Assembly: GCA_037043455.1 (NCBI GenBank)
Contig: JAWPHD010010240.1
Span: 1-64,000 of the forward strand
Length of the DNA: 64,000 nucleotides
Source: Cyrtodaria siliqua
Taxonomy: Eukaryota > Mollusca > Bivalvia > Adapedonta > Hiatellidae
Direction: 5' to 3'
Every line of letters begins with the position of its first letter. Position 1 is the stretch's first letter. Below the pieces are notes generated by a model. The model saw only the letters and a list, made by a program, of their open reading frames with translations, searched no databases and had not been told where the DNA came from. Shown here in pieces: positions 35,059 to 46,693 of the stretch. A program made the position numbers and the translations under genes.

Positions 35059-35310
35059 GCTTGAACCCAGGTCCTCCAGACCTGCACCAAAACTAAGACA
35101 GTTTCAATCTGTATTGAAAAGTCACATTTCACCATAATATCGGGTATGTAATTTTTGAAAAGCTTTGACTCTTTACTCATCATTTCACCATAATACTCGT
35201 TTAGGGTATGTCATTTGTGTATGGCTTTGAACTGGGGAATGTCATTTGTGTATGGCTTTGACTTTTTACTCAACGTTTTACCATAATACTAGGGTATATC
35301 ATAGTGGCTA

Positions 35311-35398
35311 AGGCGGCGACGGTGGTTGTGTTGGTGGTTTCTGTGGTGGTGTCGGTGGTGGTGATGGTGGTGGTGGTGGTGGTGGTGGTGGTGGTGAC
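35311..35398. repeat. GGT trinucleotide microsatellite
   Basis: Imperfect GGTGGC/GTTGGT start, then a pure GGT run of about 10 units near 35360-35395. Confidence 0.9.
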
Positions 35399-35599
35399 AG
35401 TGTTACGAATAACAAGTTCCCCAAGTAATTGGAACACGTATCACAAGATAACAAAACATGCATTACTAGTGAAATAAATCTCACAAACAAAATGTATAAC
35501 AGAAAATGGATCATGTGTCACAATTTAAACTTGAAATGTCTCCATGGGACATGAATGCCCCCACTATTCCTTCACATATTAATAAGGATAATGTCTGTC

Positions 35600-35960
35600 A
35601 GACAACATTAATTTCATGAATTTTTACTATTCCAAGGGGCATAACTCTGGAATTACAGCAGAATTACTGCAGTTATCGAACTTGGTCTAGACATTGTGCC
35701 CAGGTACAATTTGAGTTTGGATAATAACTGAGGCGATGGGGTTGATTATCGACCTTGAACCAGACATTGTGCCCGTATACAATTTCACAAAGTTTGGAGA
35801 AGATTGGATAACAATTAAGTTAGAGTCATAACAACATTAATTTTGAAAAATGTTACTATTCCAAGGAGCATAACTCTGGAATTATAGCAGAATTACTGCA
35901 GTTATCAAACTTGGTCTAGACATTGTGCCCAGGTACAATTTGAGTTTGGATAACAACTGC
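35600..35960 (+). repeat. Two copies of a ~215-bp CATAACTC-type repeat
   Basis: TTCCAAGGGGCATAACTCTGG at 35632 recurs with small changes at 35852, followed in both by GACATTGTGCCCAGGTACAA. Confidence 0.75.
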
Positions 35961-36077
35961 TCAAGTTTGAGTCGGACAATATTTTCAGCACAGACGTATG
36001 CCCAAACAAATGCAGGATGCATGGACAAATGCACAAGGCTAACACAATATGGCCGTTCACCATTCTTCACATGACAG

Positions 36078-36475
36078 GGACATGAATGAATGAATGAAAG
36101 GTGTTTTACGGTACGCCGACACACAAATAGGTCATATTGAATGCAAAAACTAATGAAAGATGAAGAAATGAAGTAGTAATTAAAAATTAATGTAAATATA
36201 TAAATATAAAACTATTAAAAAAATAAGCGATGATATGATAGTAACATAAACTATATATGTAAATCAACAAATGACCGTCAACCTGTATATAAACAAGTAA
36301 ATATATTTAAGAACATATTATAATGATTTATACAGTCTGATTTCTTTCAGGAAATCTAAAACAAGACTAAAATCTATAGTATCAAATAACTGTTTCATAG
36401 TATTAACATTGTAGTACCTTTGACGCATAGGATCAAAGTCTACACATTCCAACAAGATGTGTTTGACCTTTAATA
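36078..36475 (-). pseudogene. 5'-truncated LINE: C-terminal end of ORF2 and 3' tail
   Basis: On the minus strand KHILLECVDFDPMRQRYY, then LVLDFLKEIRLY, is the usual end of a Jockey/I-superfamily LINE ORF2 (HxLLEC motif). The 3' end carries CATTCATTCATT (36078-36095). The rest of the element is absent. Just to the right is CAGGGGCGTAGC, which resembles a hAT-type end, with no partner found. Confidence 0.6.
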
Positions 36476-36909
36476 GTCAGGGGCGTAGCGTGACCAAAAT
36501 CTCAATTACTCACGGGGGTATTATTAAAAAATAAACGCTCGTATGTGACTTCTGGTGCATTTTAGGGTCAGGATGAAAGATTTAAATCCTGTCGAAAATA
36601 CCATTATTCCTTAACATTTCAGACTCAGCATGTTACTTGTACCCCCAATTAGGCTCACCTTTTTTTGCGTTTTTCGAGTTTTTATTTTTTGAGCCTTCGT
36701 TTGAAAAGTTTACTCACGTGAGTAAATGAGTATGGCATGCTATGTGCCTGATGGTGCAACGCAGGGTATACATTCTGGTAATTGCATACCTTGTAATAAA
36801 TATGAATGAGCATAACGTCTATGCCCTATCCTGCACTGGTGGGGACAAAAAAACATGTTTTACTAGTGAAACTGAAAGAGAATGTATAACAAGTGAAATG
36901 CATTCATAC

Positions 36910-36966
36910 CAAGGAGTGTATCAGAAGGGTCTGGATCTGTAACTTCTGGACTATAATTGAGAGCCG
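36910..36966 (-). CDS. Exon f: 19-residue acidic linker between VWA2 and VWA3
   Basis: 57-bp exon, phase 1 in and out, reading ALNYSPEVTDPDPSDTLL. It is flanked by TTCAG|CGGC and CTTG^GTATGA. No domain match is expected. It is accepted because it is the only segment between exons e and g that keeps phase, and it is rich in proline and aspartate as interdomain linkers often are. An exon this short needs transcript support. Confidence 0.6.
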
Positions 36967-37520
36967 CTGAAAAAGAAATACATATTATACATTCAAATGT
37001 TTGACTGGCCTTTTCAAGTTAGTTTAAGTGAATGGGAAACTAGAACTAATACATACCATACCATTTACTTATTGGTAAAGTTTTTAAAGGTCTGTATTCT
37101 GTAATCAATGATTTTTTATAGTTGTGTAAACTTTACTGATTCACTCACACATTAACATTAAGTCTTTTAATATTTTATTTAATCGGCCATGTGATTCGAC
37201 AAAGATTTAACACAACCATTAAACTTTACCGATTCACTCACTCATTAGTCTTTTAATATTTTATTCAATTTGTCATGTGACTCAACAAAGTTTACACAAC
37301 CATTATTTACAGACAATATGATTTTTTCCATTAAGACCAGATTTTTAAGCACTTTGGTCTATATTTCTTCATTACCCTCACACAAATGGTTTGAGCTTAT
37401 GAGAGTCAGGTTAGAATTAAATTAGGCATTGGACTAGTCTTTTTTTTAAATGCCAGCTTTAAAATGTAATCTTGAGAGACTGACAGCTGGCAAAGAAGTG
37501 AGATTTCTTCTAATAAATGT
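36967..37520. other. Intron, no gene seen
   Basis: AT-rich; two similar copies of CACTCAC...ATTAGTCTTTTAATATTTTATT occur at 37140-37185 and 37225-37270. Confidence 0.5.
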
Positions 37521-37529
37521 CAACATAAA

Positions 37530-39865
37530 CATATATGTGTGTGTGTTAGTGGAATCATCTTCACATACGTGTGTGTTTGTGAACTTATCTTCATATAAAT
37601 ATGTGTGTTTGTGGATTCATTTTCACATACATGTGTGTTTGTGAACTTTTCATATAAATATGTGTTTGTGAACTAACCTTCACATATATGTGTGTTTGTG
37701 GCCTCATCTTCACATACATGGGTTTTTGTGGACTCACCTTCACATACATGGGTTTTTGTGAACATATCTTCATATAAATATGTGTGTTTGTGAACTCACC
37801 TTCACATATATGTGTGTTTGTGGCCTCATCTTCACATACATTGGTTTTTGTGGACTCACCTTCACATACATGGGTTTTTGTGGACTCACCTTCACACACA
37901 TATGTGTTTGTGGACTCATCTTCACATACATGTGTGTTTTTGTGGATTCATTTTCACATACATGCATGTTTATGAACTCACATTCACAAACATATGTGTT
38001 TGTGGACTCATCTTCAAATACATGTGTGTGTTTGTGGACTCACCTTCACATACATGTGTTTGCAAACTCACCTTCACATACATGTGTTTTTGTGGACTCA
38101 TCTTCACATACACGTGTGTTTGTGGACTCATCTTCACATACATGTGTGTTTGCAAACTCACCTTCATATACATGTGTGTTTGTGAACTCACCTTCACATA
38201 CATGTTTGTTTGTGGACTCATTTTCACAAACATGTGTGTTTGTGGACTCATCCTCACATACATGTGTGTTTGCAAACTCACCTTCACATACATGTGTGTT
38301 TGTGGACTCATCTTCACATACATGTGTGTTTGCAAACTCACCTTCACATACATGTGTGTTTGTGAACTCACCTTCACATACATGTTTGTTTGTGGACTCA
38401 TTTTCACAAACATGTGTGTTTGTGGACTCATCCTCACATACATGTGTGTTTGCAAACTCACCTTCACATACATGTGTGTTTGTGAACTCACCTTCACATA
38501 CATGTTTGTTTGTGGACTCATTTTCACAAACATGTGTGTTTGTGGACTCATCCTCACATACATGTGTGTTTGCAAACTCACCTTCACATACATTGGTTTT
38601 TGTGGACTCACCTTCACATACATGGGTTTTTGTGGACTCACCTTCACACACATATGTGTTTGTGGACTCATCTTCAAATACATGTGTGTGTTTGTGGACT
38701 CACCTTCACATACATGTGTTTGCAAACTCACCTTCACATACATGTGTTTTTGTGGACTCATCTTCACATACACGTGTGTTTGTGGACTCATCTTCACATA
38801 CATGTGTGTTTGCAAACTCACCTTCATATACATGTGTGTTTGTGAACTCACCTTCACATACATGTTTGTTTGTGGACTCATTTTCACAAACATGTGTGTT
38901 TGTGGACTCATCCTCACATACATGTGTGTTTGCAAACTCACCTTCACATACATGTGTGTTTGTGGACTCATCTTCACATACATGTGTGTTTGCAAACTCA
39001 CCTTCACATACATGTGTGTTTGTGAACTCACCTTCACATACATGTTTGTTTGTGGACTCATTTTCACAAACATGTGTGTTTGTGGACTCATCCTCACATA
39101 CATGTGTGTTTGCAAACTCACCTTCACATACATGTGTGTTTGTGAACTCACCTTCACATACATGTTTGTTTGTGGACTCATTTTCACATACATGTGTGTT
39201 TGTGGACTCATTTTCACATACATGCAAGTTTGTGGACTCATCTTCACATACATGTGTTTGCCAACTCACCTTCACATACATATGTGTTTGTGGACTCATC
39301 CTGACATACATGTGTGTGTTTTCGGACTCATCTTCACAAACGTATGTGTTTGTGGACTCACCTTCACAAACATGTGTGTGTTTGATGATTCACCTTCACA
39401 TACATGTGTGTTTGTGGACTCATTTTCATATACATGTGTGTTTGTGGACTCACCTTCACATACATGTGTGTTTGATGACTCATCTTCACATACACTTCTC
39501 AAAACTGCTAACTACACCGCTCACGTTTTATACACTTTTCAAAACAGCCAACTACACCGATTTAAAATATGAATAATTTTGTTAATATCATTATTTCATA
39601 GTTGTTTGTAATTAAATAAACAAATAACACAAATCTGCACTATATGAGACAAATTTTTATTTTATTGAAAAACATTCAACCCATCGATATATATAACCCA
39701 AAACGTGAGCGGTGTAGTTAGCAGTTTTGAGAAGTGTACATGTGTGTTTGTGAACTCACCTTCACATACATGTGTGTTTGTGGACTCATCTGCACATACA
39801 TGTGTGTTTGTGGACTCATCTTAACATACATGTGTGCTAGTGGACTCACCTTCACATAAATGTGT
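37530..39865 (-). repeat. Minisatellite of copied exon end and splice donor, 30-bp unit, ~70 copies, interrupted by a MITE
   Basis: The minus-strand unit is ACACACATGTATGTGAAG followed by GTGAGTCCACAA; exon e ends ACACACATTTATGTGAAG^GTGAGTCC. Many copies keep GAAG|GTGAGT, others are GATGAGT. Positions 37989-38530 recur at 38649-39190, an offset of exactly 660 bp (22 units). The array resumes at 39739 after a MITE. Very long ORFs on both strands (up to 598 codons) follow from a 30-bp period and are not proteins. Confidence 0.95.
39493..39736. mobile_element. Tc1/mariner-type MITE inserted in the 30-bp minisatellite
   Basis: Perfect 37-bp terminal inverted repeats start CACTTCTCAAAACTGCTAAC (39493-39529 and 39700-39736), with TA on both sides (39491-39492, 39737-39738). 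An imperfect direct copy of the left repeat lies just inside at 39533. It is 244 bp with an AT-rich interior. Perfect arms imply recent insertion. Confidence 0.9.
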
Positions 39866-39996
39866 GTGTATGTTAGCAGAATTAAACAGATCTTGAATTG
39901 TGCTATAGGTAAGCACGTCCAAGTTTGATGCTATGGCATTCACTTCTTCCACATAGTCAGTGTTGTCACCAATGGCTACAGCTGTTATATGTATGC
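39850..39996 (-). CDS. Exon e: VWA domain 2, C-terminal part
   Basis: 147 bp, phase 1 in and out. It begins G|IHITAVAIGDN, the last VWA strand, and continues with NAIASNLDVLTY and helix IQDLFNSA. The final ~23 bases, coding IHTHLCE, have the sequence of the adjoining 30-bp minisatellite, so the exon end and array share an origin. The donor is GAAG^GTGAGT. A TAA is met in the first repeat copy if the donor is not used. Confidence 0.85.
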
Positions 39997-40241
39997 CTAC
40001 AAAAGAAACAATTTCCTATAAATAACAGACTGTATCCAATATTATTAACTAAACTATATATTAGCCGACCTGTTTTACTAGAAACTCTACACATATAATA
40101 TGATGCAAACTCGGCTAATACGAACTGAAAGTCAGTCAAAATGAAAAAAGAAGGCCAATATGAAGAAACTCGCCAATACAAGTTTTAAGTGATATCATTT
40201 ACGTTAATTGACGTCATTCATGCTCGCTTATCATATACCCT

Positions 40242-40555
40242 TCAGCCTTGGGCCAATATGGCAGTCCTTGGACCAATAACTGGGCCAATATGACAGTCAG
40301 TCCTTGGACCAATAACTGGGCCAATATTACAGTCCTTGGACCAATAACTGGGCCAATATGACAGTCCTTGGACCAATAACTGGGCCAATATGACAGTCCT
40401 TGCACCAATAACTGGACCAATATGACAGTCCTTGGACCAATAACTGGGCCAATATGACAGTCCTTGGACCAATAACTGGGCCAATATGACAGTCCTTGCA
40501 CCAATAACTGGGCCAATATGACAGTCCTTGCACCAATAACTGGGCCAATATGAAA
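40242..40555. repeat. Minisatellite, 32-bp unit, about 10 copies
   Basis: The unit is GGGCCAATATGACAGTCCTT plus GGACCAATAACT (GG or GC variant). Intron between exons d and e, 245 bp from the acceptor. Confidence 0.95.
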
Positions 40556-40949
40556 TCACTTAATTAATAACATCATACTATTAAAACTCATAGACACAGG
40601 TGTGTAAATATTTTCTGCAGTTTTATTCAGTTTTATTCTCAGCCAGATGAACACCTGTGGCAAGGGACTTATGCCCGAAGTTTCGGTACTTTTGTGCTAT
40701 GCAACATTTTGTTTTTGGCACGTTATAAATGCTTTAAATATGTTTTATTTTCTATACAAAGTGCCATTGTATAACTCTAACACATTATTTGCTGAGAGAA
40801 TGAACACAAATTACACAATACAAACATGTTCTCAAAACTTTTGTTTTACCAATCTCTCATCTTCAAACTGAGTAAAAGTCAGTTCCATCCTTTTTATAAT
40901 GTTGTTTTTTTGTTGTTTTTGAAATGTAACATCACTACTCATGCCATGA

Positions 40950-41779
40950 CTGCTGGTAATGGTTACAAATCATCAAACCAGAAGGACAGGATGATCATCA
41001 TATGTGCATCTCCACTTCATCCTGATGCTTTTCACAAAGTTTCATGAAAACCCATCAATAGGTTATGGAGAAATAGTGCCGACAAGATTTCTGTATGAAA
41101 ATATGCAAAGGGCCATAAAAAAATATATCGAAAACAAGACAATATTATGCACACCTCTGCTTCACATTGATGGTTCTCATAATGTTTTGCACAAATCCAT
41201 CATGGGAGTATGGAGAAATAGCATAGACAAACTTTGAGTGTGAAAATATGCAAAAGGCCATAATGCTGTCAAATATCAACAAACCAGAACAAGATGATTT
41301 TATGCACATCTCCACTTCATCCTGATGCTTTTCATAAAGTTTTGTGAAAATCGATCCAAGGGTTATAGAAATGGTGAAATATAGAATAAAGATTTTTGTG
41401 TGAAAAAAACATTGAATCAGAATGAGACAAGAGTTATGCACATCACCACTTCATGCTGACAATTCTCAAAAGGTTTGGTGAAAACCCATCAAGGGGTTAT
41501 GGGGAAATAGTGCTGACAAGATTTTTGTGTGAAAAACATTCAAAGGGCCATAATGCGTCAAAAACCATTGAGACAAAGTTGTAGGCATCACCACTTCAAA
41601 CTGACACTTCTCATAAAGTTTGGTGAAAGTCTATGAGAATTCTTGTTTGCATTATGGAGAAATAGGGCAAACAAGAATTTTGTGTGAAAATATTCCAAGG
41701 CCCATAACCCATCAAAATCATCTAACTGGAACAATACAAAGTTATGCACATCTCAACTTAATACTGATGCTTCTCATAC
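40950..41779 (+). repeat. ~140-bp repeat units with GGCCATAA and GGTTATGGAGAAATAG
   Basis: Five or more diverged units with CATCTCCACTTCATCCTGAT, TTTCATGAAAACCCATCAA and GGGTTATGGAGAAATAG. The last is interrupted by the mariner-like remnant and resumes at 42615-42680. Confidence 0.75.
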
Positions 41780-41781
41780 TA

Positions 41782-42614
41782 TGCCTTGCACAACAAGTTA
41801 GAGAATCCCCATTTTGTGAAAACTGAAGTCGGCATCGACATCAGGTTTCCCTTAAGCCACTGACCATGATCAGAGGTTCGCATCGTGAGAGGTTGCTGTC
41901 AATCAATTTTATCACGGCTGGGAAAATGCGTGTAACTTACTACACGCGGTGTTTAACTCAACTTATTGTTTGTGTATATCATGAACGAGCGTATCTCAGC
42001 GATGATTTTCGAAAGTTAATTATAAAACACATTGGAAGTGGTGGAAATCAATTAAATGGTACATTTCCTCGGGGTACCTTAATTAATGTTGCAAAAACTC
42101 TTTGTATACACCAAACCACAGTAAAAACTATTTGGCCCCGGTTGTGTACGACAGTGTACAGTGAAGCCACCAAAACGGTAATCATATTTCACCTTAATGT
42201 CGATGTTTTCCCCGCTACCCAATTATTCTTTCGAAAAAGCCTTGTCCCATTTCTCACTACTCGGAATGAAATGAATCTATATAAATCTAAAACAAATACA
42301 CGGTGCAGAGCAGAAACAATCTGGGCAGAACAAATGTTTGACACTCATTTTGACAGGTCAATCTGGTGACATTCAATTTTTATTGGCCAACAGTTACACA
42401 CTGGCACATCTGGGGCCAATCGGAACTGATCAAGCAGGTTCTCAATAATGCCACTTTTGATGTAAAATCAAGGTCTGGATGCGCTTTAAATTTTGATCAT
42501 GTCCAGGTAAACGCTTGTCGTTTTCAACAGGGCGAGAAAGGTAAAGACAGTACAACACAGACAAACTTTTGATTTGCCATAAAGTGGAGTTTCTCTAACT
42601 TGTTGTGCATGGCG
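41782..42614 (+). mobile_element. Mariner-like transposon remnant with N-terminal HTH
   Basis: The inverted ends TGCCTTGCACAACAAGTTAG and its near complement (ending 42614) are flanked by TA on both sides. The plus ORF 41866-42369 contains LSDDFRKLIIKHIGSGGN, then FPRGTLINVAKTLCIHQTTV, which looks like the N-terminal helix-turn-helix of a Tc1/mariner-like transposase. No catalytic D-D-D/E part is present. It is 833 bp inserted in the ~140-bp repeat, probably an internally deleted copy. Confidence 0.6.
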
Positions 42615-42879
42615 TATTAAAGCTCCATGAATCATAACCCATCTAGGGGTTATGGAGAAATAGCATGGACACAACTTTTTGTGTCCACAGCAAGCTTCTG
42701 ACTACCCAAATATGGTTTTATGGTTTTGTAGCAAACATTAAAGAGAAATCAGCATGAAAATAAGCTTTTAGCTTTGTTGGGGTTATTTTGTTAAAATTCA
42801 TCTAGAGGGAAGTTTGATCCTTCTTGAAAACAAATGTGTCTATTAGTATAAGTATAAGGGGCTGCTTGTTTTCTCTCAC

Positions 42880-43202
42880 CTTGCAAATGTGCAAGGATAC
42901 TCTGTTTCTTTGTCTGGAATGGGTTAACAGAAGCTCCGCTGATGACCACCATCGCTATGTGGGGATATTTGGTTTTGTCTCTTCCTTCATCGCTGAATGT
43001 CTGCACCATCCTGTGAATGGCAGCACCCGTGTTTCTGTTTTCGGACACACCTCCTCCCTCTAGTTGCAACAGGGCAGTCTTCACTGGTACATCACTTAAC
43101 GAAGCAGTTAGTCTTGTCCACTGGTCTGCCGTAACACTAGTGTCAGAACTAACCATGACGAAGGCAATACGAGTCTCATCAGCACCAACTCCAACATTGA
43201 AT
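42880..43202 (-). CDS. Exon d: VWA domain 2, middle
   Basis: 323 bp, phase 2 in and phase 1 out. It carries the second strand (TRIAFVMVSSD), the metal-site threonine segment (ENRNTGAAIHRM) and the central strand (HIAMVVISGAS). The usual TDG aspartate is replaced (VISGA), which with DGTDD in exon c argues against a working metal site. The acceptor is TTTAAG|ATTC and the donor CAAG^GTGAGAG. Confidence 0.85.
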
Positions 43203-43433
43203 CTTAAATTAATGAATGAGTAAACGATTGAACAAATAAATGAGTGAATAAAACCAAGAGTAAGCAACCGAAATGAGTTTAAATACACAGCTTAGGTCAC
43301 ATCAGGTTGGAATTGAGAAGGAATGGTTAGGAGCAAAAAATAACAATAATGGAGATGAACATGACAATTGATATTCAGTTTCCAGTTCTCATTGTGATAC
43401 CTAATTCTGACATGCAAACTTTTACATGGTTGG

Positions 43434-44110
43434 GGGTAAAAGCTGTACCGTACCGTACCATACCATACCGTACCAAACCATACATTCCAAAATATAACAG
43501 AAAAGTTTAGCTTTTTGCTTATATGGAAATGAGTGTATGTCAATACAATATTTTGGCATTTCAGTGTTTATGTTTTTAGGAAGCATTTTTTCATGAGACA
43601 AGTTCTTTCTTAGATACATGACCCCCACTTTTCGGCAGATTTTTTGGCAGAATATGTGTCATTTGTGATGAGAAGTTATTCATTTTTAATTTGGGCCTAG
43701 ATATGAATGACAACATGGCATTTAATGTTTAATTCATACACAACTCATTGCAAAAATCAATGTAAGTCTGTGATGAAAATGAAAGTTTATACATATGTTA
43801 TCCTAACCATGTTTCTGTAATTGAGCTGTGATATTTATTATTCATTTTGCCACCATCGCTCGAGGTGCTACTAACAGAAAAAGAATACGAAGAGGTCGCA
43901 TATAGTCAAATGTTGTGTGAACAACTGTATGTCAGTCTTTTCCAAGATCTCTAAAAAATCTCTCTCTTAAGATGCCCGCAGTAGATTTTCAGGATTTAAA
44001 ACTTGAAAGAGTTACATCCTTAACACGGTACGGATTATCTAATTACATCTAACAGATTTATTGCATGCATGACTATGCTAATTGCTATAATAATAGAAAT
44101 AAATTGATGA

Positions 44111-44152
<42 letters not shown>

Positions 44153-44438
44153 TTCTGAGGTTTATAGTCCCGCCACCTTTTAACCAATAGGACGTCCTAA
44201 AGGTATAGGTACAACAGAGTCTGGACTTTATATATCTTCTGTCCTTTTTATATTTTATATCAGACTTATACTGATAATCGCTTTTAGTAAACTAAGCTAA
44301 ACTATTCACTACTACTCTCAGTAATCCTCATACAACGCACCTGCTATTTCCATTATATTTCAGAGTGTACGGTACGGTGTGGTGCAGTGTGGTGCGGTGT
44401 GATGGGATTGCGTTGCAGTACGGTACAGCTTTTACCCA
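43434..44438. mobile_element. DNA element with TACCG-rich terminal inverted repeats
   Basis: GGGTAAAAGCTGTACCGTAC at 43434 has its complement ending near 44438. Each terminus continues with degenerate TACCG/TACCA (left) or GTGTGGTGCGGT (right) pentamers. The interior is AT-rich with a 36-bp GT microsatellite (44115-44151). No transposase. Confidence 0.7.
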
Positions 44439-44642
44439 CACCCCTTTCAAATACCATTAGTACATATAACCTGAGAAGAGTGTTCAATGGAACACTTGTG
44501 TCGCCTGCCATGTGCTTATTTCAGCAAGGACTATCTATCTATAAAGTTTGAAGACATGGTGTGCAATCCTTCATGAATTATGAAGTAGATTTGTTTTAAC
44601 TGTTTTATGAAAAAGGGCATCTATGCACTGATTAATTTGTAC

Positions 44643-44872
44643 TTGTTTGTTTGTTTGTAGGGTGTTTTACATCATTTTCAACACATGTAAGGCTATAAAT
44701 GACGAATGATTTTTTTCCTGGGTAGAACCAGTACTGTACACCTCCGGTCATCCGTAAGAATCGACACTCCTCACTTACAAGTCGAGCTCCTAGTGGGATT
44801 TGAACCTGCAGCGTTGACAGGCGAAGGTTTACAATGCAATGTTGTTAACCATTCAGCCATGGAGATGCTTAA
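44643..44872 (-). mobile_element. tRNA-headed SINE
   Basis: On the minus strand box A-like TGGCTGAATGGTTAAC and box B GGTTCAAATCCC are about 45 bp apart, resembling a long-variable-arm tRNA (Leu/Ser type). The body has CCAGGAAAAAAATC-type sequence and a CAAA-repeat tail (44643-44662). The acceptor stem is imperfect, so it is a SINE head and not a tRNA gene. Confidence 0.7.
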
Positions 44873-44929
44873 TTTGACAAGTGTGCAAAGTTACATGACT
44901 GTAGGTCAATATTTTGCCAAGGTGTGAGC

Positions 44930-45350
44930 TAGGTTAGGTTGCAGGTTATAATGAAAAGGGGCATAACTCTGCCCAATGAAATGCATAATTATTGGACATG
45001 TCATAGGCATTTGAATACTTGATTATTAAAGGAAGAACTATATAAAGCTGTGTAAACATAGATCAATGTTTTCACAAGTAATGAGCTCGGTTAATTTGCT
45101 GGTTCAAGTTTTATGAAAAGGGAATAATTCTGCCAAAATGAAAGTCAGAATTATTGGACAATATGTGCAACATTACATTCCTTAGGGTAAGATGAATATA
45201 TTTTAAAATTTCATGAATATAGATCAAACACTTTTCAAGTTATGGCCAATTATGAGCTTGGTTAGTTTGCAGGTTAAAGTTTTATGAAAAGGGGCATAAC
45301 TCTGTCAAAATGTGAAATCCGAGTTATTGGACATGTGTAACATAGGTGTA
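44930..45350 (+). repeat. Three ~165-bp units with GGGCATAACTCTG
   Basis: Landmark ATGAAAAGGGGCATAACTCT near 44952 and 45286, and a diverged copy near 45112, each followed by ATTATTGGACAT. Confidence 0.75.
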
Positions 45351-45789
45351 ATGGCTGACTGCTACACCAGTATAAAGAATGCGGTATTTGTGTTTTTATA
45401 TTCTACTTTATATATATAAAGTAAGTTAAATATTTGGAATCAGAAGTTTAGTTGCAGGAAATACAAAAAAAACAATGTCAAAATATTATGAAAATTATCC
45501 TAGTAAATTAATAAATATGGTCAATTTAATTGAATTAAATCAAAACGGTAAATCTGATTCAGCTCTTTAGTAGTGAAACCTTGTTTGTTGTAGTAACCTA
45601 TAGTGACAGATGACGGATACAGTGGGTTCTGGGATATATAATCACTCGGGTTAAACATCCTCATTTAAAAGTGACAGTGAAAGTAAAATGTCTATCAAGT
45701 TTCTGATTAAGAATTACACTTTTAGTTATACGAAACCAACGGTTCTGAAATGTTTGTCCTATAACTGACTTTTTTTTTTTTTCTTTTTT

Positions 45790-46155
45790 TTTTGCACCAA
45801 TATTTACATAATTTCATTCTATCTCTAAAAGTGCCAAACTTAACAGGTTAACTTAATTGATGATAACATTTGACTTTTATCCCTAACATTTATTAAAACT
45901 GTGAGCAAATATTTGTATCTCAGTTTATTGTGACAGTATGAATTTAAACTCACTTCATTCGGGTAGTAAAGAATCATTTTCCCTGAGAGGTGTTGCACCA
46001 AGTGCTATATTTTGCATGGAAAAATGCACAAAGCACAAATGTATGCTTATATGATATATCTTCAAGTCCGGAAAATTGTAAAATAATCTAAAATACATGA
46101 ACTGAGAAAATTGAATTTAAACAGAAAATGATTCTTTACTTCCGATGATTCTATA
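45790..46155 (+). repeat. Dispersed repeat, copy 2 of 2
   Basis: Collinear with 9965-10330. A T-rich tract (45769-45792) precedes it. Confidence 0.7.
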
Positions 46156-46693
46156 CACCCCATGCACAGTACAGCTTGATAAAACATGTCAAGGGAAAAA
46201 GCGCTGTGTGGCGTCTTATCTTTAAAGAAACAGAAAATCTTTGGAAGTGTTAGAGAATGTTACACATTGCAATAGGTAGGCACCATGTACCAGTAAAAGG
46301 TGGTGGTGTGTGGGGAGGGTACTACAAATCTCAGCACACATTTGGAAATTATGACATCATATTATTTTGCAGCCGACAGTTGGGAGATTTTTGCAGAAAG
46401 ACGACGATAACCCAACCCCACCTATGAAAACTGAACGGCCTGAAGTGTTTGAAATGTTGAAAACTCATACACTTTATGTAACATATAAGCAGAGCCCTGA
46501 AAGAGCTAAGGTAATTACTGAAAAAATTGCTAATTACATGGTAAAGGATTAGTGGCTATTCAGCATTATTAGCCATGAACGTTTTTGTGAGATCTGATCA
46601 ACACTCTTGATACTAAGGCCAGTTTTTTTTTTATTATTAGGTTTACCGTTTTTTTCTGGAAAAATGAAGGGTAGGAGGAGGGAATAAAAAAAC

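Noticed and set aside
34828..35064. Paired ORFs on both strands at the 33-bp array
   Set aside because: Five identical units with period divisible by three explain them.
37780..39576. 598- and 586-codon plus-strand ORFs and a 427-codon minus ORF
   Set aside because: They lie in a 30-bp tandem repeat; a period divisible by three keeps several frames open on both strands. They share no domain and no coding logic.
41866..42369. Stand-alone host gene of 167 codons
   Set aside because: Lies between TA-flanked inverted repeats and resembles only a transposase N-terminus.
44786..44872. Functional tRNA gene
   Set aside because: Box A and B are present but T-stem and acceptor stem are mismatched and a SINE body with CAAA tail follows.
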